Assembly: GCF_024438035.1 (NCBI RefSeq)
Contig: NZ_JANFQF010000015.1
Coordinates: 62,001-126,000, forward strand
Direction: 5' to 3'
Origin: Rhodococcus tibetensis
GTDB lineage: Bacteria > Actinomycetota > Actinomycetes > Mycobacteriales > Mycobacteriaceae
DNA: 64,000 nucleotides
Position 1 is the first letter of the stretch. Every line of letters begins with the position of its first letter. This document shows positions 8,741-17,045 of the stretch, piece by piece. A program made the translations under genes and the position numbers. The notes below the pieces were generated by a model. It saw only the letters and a program-made list of their open reading frames with translations. It did not search any database and had not been told where the DNA came from.

Positions 8741-9144
8741 GCGCCGAGTCTTGCACAGAGCCCGGAAGGGAGGCGCAGGATCGTTGGGACGCGTAGGTCC
8801 CCTGTCGGCTCACCGCGCCGTGCTGATTACCGGAACAGCGGTGAGGCGTGTGCACAGCAGCCACACCGCCCCCGCACGACCCGACCTGCGCAGCCCGACG
8901 AAGTCGTCGACGGCAGCTACGCCTACCTCGACATCGCTGACAGACCCGAAGGTGCAATCGCTGAAACCAACCGCCGGGACCTGCAACTCGACCCCACCAT
9001 CGCCTGTATCGTGCCCACCGCACCTGACCGCCGGCTCACCGTCACCACACCCTCGCCGCTGGCCAATGAACAGCTCCACAGCTTCAGCGAGCGAATCGGC
9101 ATGCGATTTCGGTCGGGAGATGACCAGTTGTCACTGCGCGACCA
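8741..9144. other. 404-base stretch without a confident gene
   Basis: No convincing gene. One plus-strand frame (about 8900-9120) gives protein-like composition, including DEVVDGSYAYLDIADRPEGAIAE, and remains open from upstream. It has no credible start with a ribosome site and I recognise no family. It may be a decayed gene. Confidence 0.4.
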
Positions 9145-9795
9145 TCATGCACCGATCTGGGCGGCCGCGAATGCCGCTCCCTGCGTCGTCTTTCCGTTGA
9201 TGGCATACGTCAGATGCGCGAAGCTGTTGAACCCCCCGATCTGGCATACCGGGTCACCGAAGTTGCAATAGCTCGTTGCGCGAGGTCCATAGGTGCCGCT
9301 TGCGTTCTCGATCGTCCTCCCCTGTAGCCCTAGTGGGTTACCGAATACGACGACGGCCTTGATGCGTTCGGCGACCGCGGCGGGCAGTACTGCACCGGTG
9401 GCGCTGCTCGGCGTGCGTAACCCTACGGCGTTGGAGACCACCGTCGCGCCCTGCGAGTATCCGCCGATCACAAACTGTGTTGCGGGACAAGCGGCGGCGA
9501 CCGAGGTGACGTGGTTGACGAGGTCGCGGGAACCGGGGCCGGCGCTGTATTGGCTGAAGTCCGCCGCATAGTCCACCGGGTAGGTGCTGACCGAACGCCC
9601 CGACAGCTGGGAGGTGAGGCTGTTGACGAATGGTCCGCCGGTAATTCCGAGGCCTGGTAGCTCACCGGTTCCACGGGCGAATGACACATCGACGTCCGAG
9701 CATGGTGCAGCAGACGCTACCGCGCCGGGAACCATGGCAGCGCCGGCTGCAATCGAGAGCGCAGCGAGGGTGTAAGCCAGAAAACGATTCTTCAA
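9145..9795 (-). CDS. Secreted cutinase
   Basis: A 216-residue alpha/beta hydrolase of the cutinase family (CE5), hydrolysing ester bonds in cutin, suberin or lipids outside the cell. It has a signal peptide through about residue 30 (A-rich core then VASAAP). The catalytic serine is S114 in GGYSQG, with D181 in CNFGDPVCQ and H194 in FAHLTY. Cysteine pairs C32/C103 and C177/C184 match the two conserved cutinase disulfides. It lies directly downstream (188 bases) of the PETase-like hydrolase on the same strand, suggesting a polyester-degrading pair. Confidence 0.94.
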   Translation of the reverse strand: MKNRFLAYTLAALSIAAGAAMVPGAVASAAPCSDVDVSFARGTGELPGLGITGGPFVNSLTSQLSGRSVSTYPVDYAADFSQYSAGPGSRDLVNHVTSVAAACPATQFVIGGYSQGATVVSNAVGLRTPSSATGAVLPAAVAERIKAVVVFGNPLGLQGRTIENASGTYGPRATSYCNFGDPVCQIGGFNSFAHLTYAINGKTTQGAAFAAAQIGA

Positions 9796-9983
9796 GAGGA
9801 AACCCTTCAGTCGGCCAGTTCGGACCTATTCGGTGGCAGTGGAGGATCGAACACATTTGCGTTGCAGAGGATTAGGGGCGCAGGGCTGCGGAGCACCACG
9901 GGTCTGCTGAGGTCATACCTGGTGGTCCGGGAATCTGCCCCCGCGAACAAGTGCCTCCTCGCGGGGTCGACACTGAAGTGTGT

Positions 9984-10859
9984 TCAGTAGGGGCAGGTGG
10001 CGCGGTACTCGTTGACGGCCCCGCCGGCCTGTGGTGCAGGGCAGAGGAATTGGCTGTATCGCAGGTCGTCGTCCACGAAGCGTTTCAGCCAGGCGATGCT
10101 GTACTTCGCGATGCTGGTGTCGGACAGGTTCGGTGCGAAGTGGCTTGCACCTGCCAGCTCGAGGTATGCCTTGTTCGTCGTGGCAGGAATCGACTGATAG
10201 AACGGCTCGGAATGGGTGGCGACCGGCGCAATGGCGTCGTTCTGCGCACCGACTATCAAAGTGGGCGTAGCAACTTCGGGCCAGGTCTTGTCTGCGCCCC
10301 AGGGTGTCAACGCGATAGCCGCCTGCAGCGACGGATCGGCTTTCGCGGCCTCGAGCGTACCGCCGCCGCCCATCGAGTGCCCCATGACGGCCAGACGCGA
10401 CGAGTCGATGCGGTCGCTGATCGAACTGCTCGAAGTCAAATAGGTGAGCGCGGCTCGTAATTGGTCACCGCGTGAGCGCGGCTGGTCGTACGTGGTGAGA
10501 GTATCGATGGTGAAGACGACGAATCCTTGCGACGCCAGCCGCGGGCCGAGCCATCCGATACTCGACTGAGTTGCGGTGTATCCGGGTGCGACAGCGACGG
10601 CACCGAAGGTTCCCGCCGTCGTGGTGGTCGGATAGTAGATCGTCCCACCGCCGAAGCCACGGACGGCGAGTCTGGGCACGTTCTGCTGACCGACCGAGAA
10701 CGGGCCGGTGGCACCCTCGATACTGGCAGCCGTGGGGGCAGGGCCCCGTTCGTACGGATTGGCTTCTGCGTGAGCTGGGGCAGCACCGACAGTCGTCGTG
10801 AGAACGACAGCCGCTGCGGCACCGATGACATAACTCTGAAACTTCTCTGCCGAGCGCAT
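9984..10859 (-). CDS. PETase-like (type I) polyester hydrolase / actinobacterial cutinase
   Basis: A 291-residue secreted alpha/beta hydrolase that aligns by eye with Thermobifida cutinases and other PET hydrolases: [19 protein letters not shown]-like, [35 protein letters not shown] and the terminal CP...CP block. Catalytic triad S162, D208 and H240; oxyanion residues Y94 and M163; substrate-stacking W187; C-terminal disulfide C273-C289. The signal peptide ends near AHA-31. I chose the ATG at 10859 because AAAGGG lies 9 bases upstream and the signal peptide begins there. Aliphatic polyesters, cutin or suberin are the probable natural substrates; PET activity is untested. Confidence 0.92.
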   Translation of the reverse strand: MRSAEKFQSYVIGAAAAVVLTTTVGAAPAHAEANPYERGPAPTAASIEGATGPFSVGQQNVPRLAVRGFGGGTIYYPTTTTAGTFGAVAVAPGYTATQSSIGWLGPRLASQGFVVFTIDTLTTYDQPRSRGDQLRAALTYLTSSSSISDRIDSSRLAVMGHSMGGGGTLEAAKADPSLQAAIALTPWGADKTWPEVATPTLIVGAQNDAIAPVATHSEPFYQSIPATTNKAYLELAGASHFAPNLSDTSIAKYSIAWLKRFVDDDLRYSQFLCPAPQAGGAVNEYRATCPY

Positions 10860-10976
10860 CAGTGACAGCCCTTTCTTCAAGGAAGGGATACGAAGCGTGC
10901 GTTGCCTTCTCGCGTCGACGGGGCTCTCGCTCGACGTCAGCTCATGGGCTTCCCGTGGCACGCCCGAAACCGTACA

Positions 10977-10994
10977 GTAGCTCTACCAAGTGGT
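10977..10994. promoter_or_regulatory. Putative TetR operator in the divergent hydrolase/TetR spacer
   Basis: Two short inverted repeats overlap here: GTAG-CT-CTAC (10977-10986) and ACCA-AG-TGGT (10985-10994). They lie 30-50 bases upstream of the TetR start and about 120 bases from the hydrolase start. This is a plausible binding site for the adjacent TetR protein, but the half-sites are only 4 bases. Confidence 0.3.
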
Positions 10995-11024
10995 CAACAC
11001 AAACGTGCAGGGCGGTAGTCTTCG

Positions 11025-11633
11025 GTGGTGGAACCACATGAGGACGGCCGCCGACAGCGGTACGCGCATCGCCGAGACGAACTACTCGCGTCGGCGACCG
11101 AACACGTGCTCGAGCATGGTCTGTCGAATCTGTCCCTGCGCAAGGTCGCGACGACCGTCGGCGTCAGCCATGCGACGCTCGTCCACCACTTCGCCACCAA
11201 GGAAGGTCTGGTCTCGGCGATAGTGGACCGAGTTCTGACCCGGGCATATTCCTCACCCGACGTAAGGTCCGAGGAGGGGTTGCGTCCACTACAGGCGCTG
11301 TGGGCACGTGCGGTTGCCCCCGCCGGTCAACGCTCGATCCGCCTGTTCCTTGCTATAACCGGGGAAGCCATGCACAACAATCCAGACCTCGCGGCGGCCG
11401 TCGATCGGTCGATACGGCAGCGGAACGCTCTGCTCGAACACGGACTGATCGCCGCGGGATGCCCAGTTGAACAAGCGCTTCCACTCGCAACCTACCTCCT
11501 CGGCACCATGCGCGGCCTCATGGTCGACCTCCTCGTCACCGGTGACGGGCAGCGCGTGGACGCCGCGTTCGAGATCCTGCTCCGCGGCATGGACGACACT
11601 CGGGCGAGATGGTTACAGGACGACCAAACCTAA
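11025..11633 (+). CDS. TetR-family regulator divergent from the PETase-like gene
   Basis: A 202-residue TetR repressor. The N-terminal helix-turn-helix is LSLRKVATTVGVSHATLVHHFATKEGLVSAIVDRVL at about 36-71; the remainder is the ligand-binding helical domain. It starts with GTG. It is transcribed away from the polyester hydrolase across a 165-base spacer, the usual arrangement for a TetR protein controlling its divergent neighbour. Its ligand could be a polyester breakdown product or a fatty acid, but that is inference. Confidence 0.88.
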   Translation: MVEPHEDGRRQRYAHRRDELLASATEHVLEHGLSNLSLRKVATTVGVSHATLVHHFATKEGLVSAIVDRVLTRAYSSPDVRSEEGLRPLQALWARAVAPAGQRSIRLFLAITGEAMHNNPDLAAAVDRSIRQRNALLEHGLIAAGCPVEQALPLATYLLGTMRGLMVDLLVTGDGQRVDAAFEILLRGMDDTRARWLQDDQT

Positions 11634-11752
11634 CCTCCTCGACGAGTGGACGTCATCGAATACACCTTCGTCAGGTTTGGGGCCCGGTAACGCAGCACCC
11701 GGGTGAGGTAGCGAGGCATCCGGGGTCCTTGGACAGGTGCTGGCGAGTCGGT

Positions 11753-12646
11753 TCAGCGGACGGGGACGTTTCGGGCAAGGAAGGCGAGCTGGTCGGCGAC
11801 GTTGCGCTCGAACCAGTCGCCGACGTAGATGTCGAAGTGGCCGGCGTCGTAGAGCGTGACCTCGCCGTAGGGGGCCCTCGCAGCCCACTTCTTCGTCCGC
11901 CGGGCAGGGGCGACCGTGTCGTTCTCGCTGATCGCGAACAGGATGGGGCAGCGCACGTCCCGGGTCTTGCGGCCGGGGAAATGCTTCACGATCTGCAGGG
12001 CGAAACGGGCGACGACGTCGGTCGGGAGGTCGGCGCCGTCGGGCAGCAGCTTGCGGACGCCGGGTTCGCTGTCGGGGGAGGTCATCAGCGCGGTCGACCC
12101 GGGCGGGCCGAAGGTCGGAATCGTGACCGGCTCGCGGCCGAACCTGGACCCCACGAGGTCACGAACGGCGCGCGCGGTGACCTTGGCCGACGTGAGCGGC
12201 GGGATGGCCAGCGATGAGGCGAGGCCGTCGGTGAACGGGCACTGCGCGATCGCCGCCGCGATACGGCGATCTCCTGCGGCGGTCACGATCACGTGTCCGC
12301 CGCCGAACGACGTGCCCCACACAACGACCTTCTCCGCGTTGACGCCGTCGAGGGTCCGGGCGTAGGCGACGGCGGCGCGCCAGTCCTCGAGCTGCCGGCC
12401 GATGTCCAGCAGCTGGCGCGGCACGCCGCTGCTTGCGCCGAAGTGCCGGTAGTCGAACACCAGGCATGCGTATCCCGCTGCCGCGAACCGCTCGGCGAAC
12501 GCATCGAGGCGCATCTCCCGCACTCCGCCCAAGCCGTGCGCCATCACGATGACCGGCCGTGGCGTCGTGGTGTTGCCGGTTGGGGTGTACAGCCAGGCGG
12601 CGCAGGCGCCGTCGCCGGCCGCAAAGGCGACGTCTGTACGAGTCAT
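11753..12646 (-). CDS. Alpha/beta hydrolase, dienelactone-hydrolase-like
   Basis: A 297-residue cytoplasmic alpha/beta hydrolase (no signal peptide). Seen: oxyanion strand VIVMAHGLGGVREMRLDAFAERFAAAGY, nucleophile elbow WGTSFGGGH, acid residue in SENDTVAP and histidine in DAGHFDIY. The family acts on esters, thioesters or lactones; the substrate is unknown. The ATG at 12646 begins MTRTD just before the conserved first strand. The gene converges with the TetR gene at 11025 with 119 bases between. Confidence 0.87.
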   Translation of the reverse strand: MTRTDVAFAAGDGACAAWLYTPTGNTTTPRPVIVMAHGLGGVREMRLDAFAERFAAAGYACLVFDYRHFGASSGVPRQLLDIGRQLEDWRAAVAYARTLDGVNAEKVVVWGTSFGGGHVIVTAAGDRRIAAAIAQCPFTDGLASSLAIPPLTSAKVTARAVRDLVGSRFGREPVTIPTFGPPGSTALMTSPDSEPGVRKLLPDGADLPTDVVARFALQIVKHFPGRKTRDVRCPILFAISENDTVAPARRTKKWAARAPYGEVTLYDAGHFDIYVGDWFERNVADQLAFLARNVPVR

Positions 12647-13159
12647 GTGAGGAACTCTATCGGCGGTGTGCGTGGGTGACGAGTTGGCCGATGAGCCCTC
12701 ACACCTCGAGCAGGTCGCAGTGAACGTGGGAACCACCGGGAGGCTCCCGAGCATCGGCCCCTCCTGTGGTCCGTGGTTCAGGTTCACGCGCGAAATGGGA
12801 TTCCCACGGGACTGTCAGTCGAGGTGAGGTGCACCGCAAAACGAGGCGGGCATCAAGGTCACCCATCCACGCGAGCTGCCTGAAGCAACGAGGATTCGTC
12901 TTTCTGCTGCACTTGGTGTTCGCGTCGCCGGCCCCGGGCTGGCAACGCCCAGTTACCTCACATCGTGTCGTTGTATAGCGAGCGAGTAGCTCACATGGTC
13001 GAGCGTCCGCGACGGTAAAGCGGGACGCAGCGCGGCAATGACCTCACGCGCAAACTTGTTGGCCCCCACCATACCTCGAGTGTGGCACAGAGCCCCACAC
13101 ACGCAGAGGCCTGCTCCGCCTCGCGACACAGACGCCACGCCGTAGATAGGCTCGACATC
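12647..13159. other. 513-base stretch without a confident gene
   Basis: I see no convincing gene, RNA or repeat. A 39-codon minus-strand frame (12953-13072, beginning MVGANKFAREVIAALRPAL) is compositionally protein-like and might be a tiny gene or a remnant. Its only Shine-Dalgarno-like bases sit too close to the ATG. Confidence 0.4.
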
Positions 13160-13816
13160 ATGTCGTTGCTGCTGCTGGACCTCGACAACACCCTCATCGA
13201 TCGCACCGCCGCGTTCCGAACCTGGTGCGAACGATTCGTCGCACAGTTCGACGGCGGTGCCCAGGAGGCCCGGTGGCTGATCGAGGCCGATCGTGATGGC
13301 TACGAGCCACGGCGCCAGCTCGCCCAGGCGATCCGCGAGCGCTACACGCTTACGCGATCGACAGACTCGATAGTCGAGGCCCTGATGATGGAGCACCTGG
13401 CCGACATCCGCGTCCAACCGGAAGTTCTCGACGCACTCACTGCCGCGTCCGCCGCCGGGTGGACGCCCGTGGTCGTGACCAACGGCGAAGCACGCCAACA
13501 GGAAGCGAAGCTCGCTATCTCGGGGCTCGACCGGCACGTTTCCGGATCAGTGATCTCCGGAGCGGTCGGCGTCCGCAAACCCGACCGGCGGATCTTCCAG
13601 AAGGCGGCGGCGGCGACCGGAATCGCCCTCGACAGCGGGTGGATGGTCGGCGACCACCCACTCGCGGACATCGAAGGCGGGCGGGCCGCCGGCCTGTCCA
13701 CCGCATGGATCACCCGCGGACGGCAGTGGGACGCGTCGGTCCCACGGCCGACACTGACCGCCCGATCTTGCGCAGAAGCAATCGCCCGCATCGTCGCCGG
13801 ACATTCCCACGCATGA
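13160..13816 (+). CDS. HAD-superfamily hydrolase
   Basis: A 218-residue HAD hydrolase (subfamily IA-like). Motif I is DLDNT at 7-11, with nucleophile D7 and acid/base D9. Motif II is VVVTNG, motif III lies in GVRKPDRRIF and motif IV is GDHPLADIEGG. The family removes phosphate from small metabolites; substrate is not predictable. The ATG at 13160 sits six residues before motif I, which makes a longer start implausible. A hairpin 17 bases past the stop probably ends transcription. Confidence 0.88.
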   Translation: MSLLLLDLDNTLIDRTAAFRTWCERFVAQFDGGAQEARWLIEADRDGYEPRRQLAQAIRERYTLTRSTDSIVEALMMEHLADIRVQPEVLDALTAASAAGWTPVVVTNGEARQQEAKLAISGLDRHVSGSVISGAVGVRKPDRRIFQKAAAATGIALDSGWMVGDHPLADIEGGRAAGLSTAWITRGRQWDASVPRPTLTARSCAEAIARIVAGHSHA

Positions 13817-13832
13817 GTACGGGCTCCCCCTG

Positions 13833-13858
13833 GGCGGCACGAAAATGATTGTGCCGCC
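13833..13858 (+). terminator. Hairpin after the HAD gene
   Basis: GGCGGCAC (13833-13840) and GTGCCGCC (13851-13858) form an 8-base perfect stem with a 10-base loop. No U-tract follows, as is common in high-GC actinobacteria. Confidence 0.5.
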
Positions 13859-13937
13859 GGGCCTGAGCGGGGAGGTGCTATTCCTGAGGTCAGCGCACTG
13901 AGTCGGGAGCGATGCTGGTCATCAGCGGCCAGGTAGA

Positions 13938-13973
13938 TTGACAGCCTATCTAGACAAGTAGAGAATCTAGACG
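13938..13973 (+). promoter_or_regulatory. Promoter for a leaderless PadR mRNA
   Basis: A consensus TTGACA (13938-13943), a 17-base spacer and GAGAAT (13961-13966) place the expected transcription start at or next to the GTG start codon at 13973. The mRNA would therefore be leaderless. The octamer ATCTAGAC occurs twice (13949-13956 and 13965-13972), flanking the -10 box, and could form the PadR operator. Confidence 0.55.
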
Positions 13974-14314
13974 TGGATACTGAATGGCCGAGCGACTGGC
14001 TTCGGGGGGTGCTCGGGCCGATGGTGCTAGCGATCGTTTCCGAGGGTGAGACGTACGGATACGTGGTGGCCACCCGTCTGGCCGAAGCAGGCATGGGGAC
14101 AGTCAAGGGTGGAACGCTGTATCCGATCCTGAACCGACTCGAACGGGATGGGGCACTGCAATCGCAATGGCGCCAGGGCGAAGGCGGGCCGGGCCGGAAG
14201 TACTACACCGTCACTGCAGCCGGCATGGAGCGGCTCGACCGACAGCGCGCGCAGTGGCAGAGCTTCACACAACGAGCGTCCGGGCTTTTGGGGACAGAAC
14301 GGAGCACATCATGA
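13973..14314 (+). CDS. PadR-family regulator
   Basis: A 113-residue PadR winged-helix repressor: LGPMVLAIVSEGETYGYVVATRLAEAGMGTVKGGTLYPILNRLERDGAL at about 14-62, then the GRKYYTVTAAGMERL wing, ending in the helical dimerisation arm. The start codon is GTG with no leader (see the promoter entry). Its stop overlaps the next gene by 4 bases. PadR genes coupled to a HAAS-domain membrane protein are a recurrent regulator/sensor pair. Confidence 0.9.
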   Translation: MDTEWPSDWLRGVLGPMVLAIVSEGETYGYVVATRLAEAGMGTVKGGTLYPILNRLERDGALQSQWRQGEGGPGRKYYTVTAAGMERLDRQRAQWQSFTQRASGLLGTERSTS

Positions 14315-14721
14315 CAACGGTCGAGAAGTACACCCAGCAGCTGATCTTCGCGCTCAGAATGCGAGACGTCCCTGGCGACGTGATCGGTGACGCAATCGCC
14401 CAGGTGGAGAGCCACGTCGCGGACACCGGGGAGGATCCCGTCGAAGCCTTCGGGTCTCCTCGCGAATACGCTGCGACGTTCGGTGGACCCACGGTCCCCG
14501 ATCCTCGTTGGCCGTGGTACGTCGCCAACTTTCTCGTCGGGTTCATCTTCGGACTTGTGCTGATCATCGGCATTCTCGATCAGATCCGCGGCAAAGATCT
14601 CCTCTGGGGACTCAGTCCTGTCATCGCGATCATCATCGGCGCAGTCGGCCTGATCGGCTACTTCGGCACGCTCGTGCTCATCTCGGCGGACAGTATCAAA
14701 GACCCACGGAGGACACGCTGA
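14311..14721 (+). CDS. HAAS-domain membrane protein, PadR partner
   Basis: A 136-residue protein with an N-terminal HAAS-like helical module (YTQQLIFALRMRDVPGDVIGDAIAQVESHVADTGEDPVEAFGSPREYAATFG) followed by two transmembrane helices (about 68-88 and 100-125). HAAS modules are found next to PadR regulators and are thought to couple membrane or signalling state to gene expression. The ATG lies in the ATGA overlap with the PadR stop, so the two are co-translated. Confidence 0.82.
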   Translation: MTTVEKYTQQLIFALRMRDVPGDVIGDAIAQVESHVADTGEDPVEAFGSPREYAATFGGPTVPDPRWPWYVANFLVGFIFGLVLIIGILDQIRGKDLLWGLSPVIAIIIGAVGLIGYFGTLVLISADSIKDPRRTR

Positions 14722-14843
14722 CGCTGCGTTGCCGCGACTGGCGGCGAGGGTGCACACCACGGAAAGTGGACGGGTCATCTGCCCTGTTCAGTGGTCCTGG
14801 ATGCGGGAGTTGTGGGCGTGGGAGGCTCCGACGGTGATGGCCA

Positions 14844-15125
14844 TCAGTACCGCCGCGGCCGCTCCGGCGACGCCAGCCACGGCAGCCGCCGACCCGCGTT
14901 CTCGCGCAACGTCCGTACTACCGACGCGGTGTAGAGCATCACGCCACCCGCTGCGATACCCACACCCACGGCCCAGCCCGGCCAACTCGACGGACCGCCC
15001 CACGCACCGTAGACGATCAGAAGCAGACACAGCCCGAACACGACGGCGACTTTCCACGCCGGCGCCACCGACTGCGCTTCTTCTGCTCCAGTGCTGACCG
15101 GCCGCATCGGCGACATCTCCCCCAT
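14844..15125 (-). CDS. Small two-helix membrane protein
   Basis: A 93-residue protein with two predicted transmembrane helices (WKVAVVFGLCLLLIVYGAWG and WAVGVGIAAGGVMLYTASVV) and a basic tail (RRLPWLASPERPRRY). I recognise no family. It stands alone between the HAAS gene and a VOC remnant. The codon pattern fits a real gene, but the first codons (MGEMSPMRP) allow more than one start. Confidence 0.6.
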   Translation of the reverse strand: MGEMSPMRPVSTGAEEAQSVAPAWKVAVVFGLCLLLIVYGAWGGPSSWPGWAVGVGIAAGGVMLYTASVVRTLRENAGRRLPWLASPERPRRY

Positions 15126-15236
15126 GCCGGATAACCGTACCGCCCAACACCAGCCACGTGATCAGAGCTTCAGCACGCGACTATCACCGGCACGTGTCAG
15201 CCGTGCGATTCGGGGCCTGGTCGATTTCGGTAGCCG

Positions 15237-15374
15237 TTGCCGCCGGTGGCCCGGGTTGCCGAACTGGGCGGAAGCGTCGAGCGCGAACCGGAGGACACCC
15301 CGTTCGGCAGGGTTGGCGTGGTAGCCGATCCGCTGGGCGCGCCCTTCCAGATCATGGGGATGCCGTCGTATCCG
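15237..15374 (+). pseudogene. Remnant of a VOC/glyoxalase gene (C-terminal piece)
   Basis: A 46-codon stretch reads VARVAELGGSVEREPEDTPFG then GRVGVVADPLGAPFQIM, the unmistakable C-terminal half-repeat of a CFP30B-like VOC protein. An in-frame stop (15231-15233) lies just upstream and I cannot find the N-terminal part in the preceding 110 bases. The piece abuts the end of the convergent hydrolase gene. It is best read as a truncated gene, perhaps cut when the hydrolase region was rearranged. Confidence 0.65.
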
Positions 15375-16295
15375 CTACCGGGCGGACTCCGCGTCGCGCG
15401 CGTCCCAGATGTCGAGCAACGACGTGAGAATCTCTTCGGCCATTCCCAATCCGCCGAGGTGACTCTCGCCGCGCATCGTGTGGAACTCGGCGTCCGGCAA
15501 CATCGACACCATGTGCTCCCCGTGCCGGTGCGGGATGATGTGGTCGCAGTCGCCGTGCCACCAGCGGACCGGAGTCTTGACCTCGTTCACCCGGAAACCC
15601 CAGTCCCGAGCGAACAGCACGAGGTCGGCGAACGGCGCACTGAGCTGCTTACGGCCACCGTTGAGCAGGTCGTCGAGGAACATCGCCTTGAACTCCGGAC
15701 GGGCCAGAAGGCGTCGGTCGCCCTCAGGTGAGAGCCGCCCGTACAAGTCGATGATCGGAGAGGCAAAGGGCCTGGCCACACGAATGACGGAACTGGCTAC
15801 CAACCCGATGGGGATGCCGCCGGCTGCCAACGCCGGCGCTGCCAGCACCGCGAGGTCCATGAGCCCGCTGCGGATGGCGTCCGGACCCTTCGTCGGTGCG
15901 ACTCCGCCGAGTATGCCGACTGCCACCACACGGTCTGGCATTGCGTATGCCGCGCCCAGCGTGTACGGGCCACCGCCCGACAGCCCCACAATGGCCATCT
16001 TGTCTATCCCCAGGGTGTCCGCGACAATGCCGAGGTCCTCGGCGAAGTCGAGCACGGATTCGTACCGGAAGGACGTCGACGAACCGACACCCGGCCGGTC
16101 GATGCCGATCAGCCGAAGATGGTGCTTCTCGGCGAACGCCCGGGCCTCCGTCGGAACCTGACGACGCGCGCCGGGGGTGCCGTGCAGCCAGATGACCGCC
16201 CGGCCCTGGGCCGCTCCGAACTCGGCGAAGCCGATCCGTCGTCCCTCGCGTACGGCTACGGTGCCCTCCAACTGTGGGCGTGCGATATCCACCAT
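15375..16295 (-). CDS. Alpha/beta hydrolase
   Basis: A 306-residue alpha/beta hydrolase fold protein: VIWLHGTPGARRQ oxyanion region, VGLSGGGPYTLGAAYA nucleophile elbow, and the C-terminal acid and histidine in WWHGDCDHIIPHRHGEH and RGESHLGG. The long cap between the elbow and the acid residue suggests a lipid-like or bulky substrate. I start it at the ATG at 16295, which avoids overlapping the TetR gene; the frame stays open for 41 more codons. It lies downstream of and co-oriented with that TetR gene. Confidence 0.82.
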   Translation of the reverse strand: MVDIARPQLEGTVAVREGRRIGFAEFGAAQGRAVIWLHGTPGARRQVPTEARAFAEKHHLRLIGIDRPGVGSSTSFRYESVLDFAEDLGIVADTLGIDKMAIVGLSGGGPYTLGAAYAMPDRVVAVGILGGVAPTKGPDAIRSGLMDLAVLAAPALAAGGIPIGLVASSVIRVARPFASPIIDLYGRLSPEGDRRLLARPEFKAMFLDDLLNGGRKQLSAPFADLVLFARDWGFRVNEVKTPVRWWHGDCDHIIPHRHGEHMVSMLPDAEFHTMRGESHLGGLGMAEEILTSLLDIWDARDAESAR

Positions 16296-16344
16296 GCGCA
16301 CAGCTTCGCACGTGACCTCGGTCACGATATCGCCCAGGTCCCGG

Positions 16345-16959
16345 TCATCGATGAGCGGTAGACGTGAACTGATAGGTGGCCGCGTCCACGATCTGCTCGG
16401 GGGACACGTCGATCTCACCGTTCAGCCACGCCGTGATCAGCTCCGACAGTCCGCCGACGAACAGCAGGGCGGTGACTTCGTCCTGCGGCGACGACCACGC
16501 GCGGTCACCGTAGAGTTCCTTCGATTCCTCCGCGACCATCGACGCGAACGAGCGCAGCAACTGACGCCGTCTGGTCCGCAGCGGCTCGGCACCGGCCGAT
16601 TCGATGATCGACACCCTCCCCTTCCGCGGATCCCCCGTGAGGATTCCGACAAACGTCGCGATCGCCGCCCGCGCGCGCACTTCGGGATTTCCGGTGACCG
16701 TCTGCAGGGTGGCGTGCGCTGCCATCCGCACCTCTTCGGCAATCGTCTCGATCACCTGAACCAACAGGTCGTCGCGACTGCGGAAGCTTTCGTAGAAGTA
16801 ACGCTCGGTGAGTTTGGCCTCGGCGCAGATCGCGGTCATGGTCGCCCTCTCACCAACCGTGCCGAAGACCTGTAATCCCGCCTCCAACAGCCGTGCACGG
16901 CGATCCGCGGCTCGCTCCTGCGAACTTCTTCCGCGGTACTGCCGCGCCGGATGAGTCAT
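16345..16959 (-). CDS. TetR-family regulator divergent from the P450
   Basis: A 204-residue TetR repressor with helix-turn-helix ATMTAICAEAKLTERYFYESFRSRDDLLVQVIE at about 39-71. It is divergent from a CYP136-like P450 across an 86-base spacer holding two related operator-like sites, so autoregulation plus control of the P450 is the natural reading. As I recall, M. tuberculosis has the same TetR/cyp136 divergon (Rv3058c/Rv3059), supporting a conserved pair. Confidence 0.88.
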   Translation of the reverse strand: MTHPARQYRGRSSQERAADRRARLLEAGLQVFGTVGERATMTAICAEAKLTERYFYESFRSRDDLLVQVIETIAEEVRMAAHATLQTVTGNPEVRARAAIATFVGILTGDPRKGRVSIIESAGAEPLRTRRRQLLRSFASMVAEESKELYGDRAWSSPQDEVTALLFVGGLSELITAWLNGEIDVSPEQIVDAATYQFTSTAHR

Positions 16960-16969
16960 TCTTCGATGT

Positions 16970-17023
16970 TGACAGACCGTCCGGTGTGACGCACACTACA
17001 CAAACTGACAGAGCGTCCTGTCA
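16970..17023. promoter_or_regulatory. Tandem TetR operators between TetR and P450 genes
   Basis: The perfect inverted repeat TGACAG-N6-CTGTCA lies at 17006-17023. A diverged copy beginning TGACAGACCGTCCGGTGTGA lies at 16970-16989, exactly 36 bases (about 3.5 helical turns) away. Both share TGACAGA-CGTCC. The location in the divergent spacer argues for binding by the adjacent TetR protein. Confidence 0.62.
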
Positions 17024-17045
17024 CATCCTCGAGCGAGGAGGGCAA

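Noticed and set aside
12953-13072. 39-codon minus-strand frame beginning MVGANKFAREV
   Set aside because: Too short to support, with poor ribosome-site spacing and no recognised family; noted only in the spacer entry.
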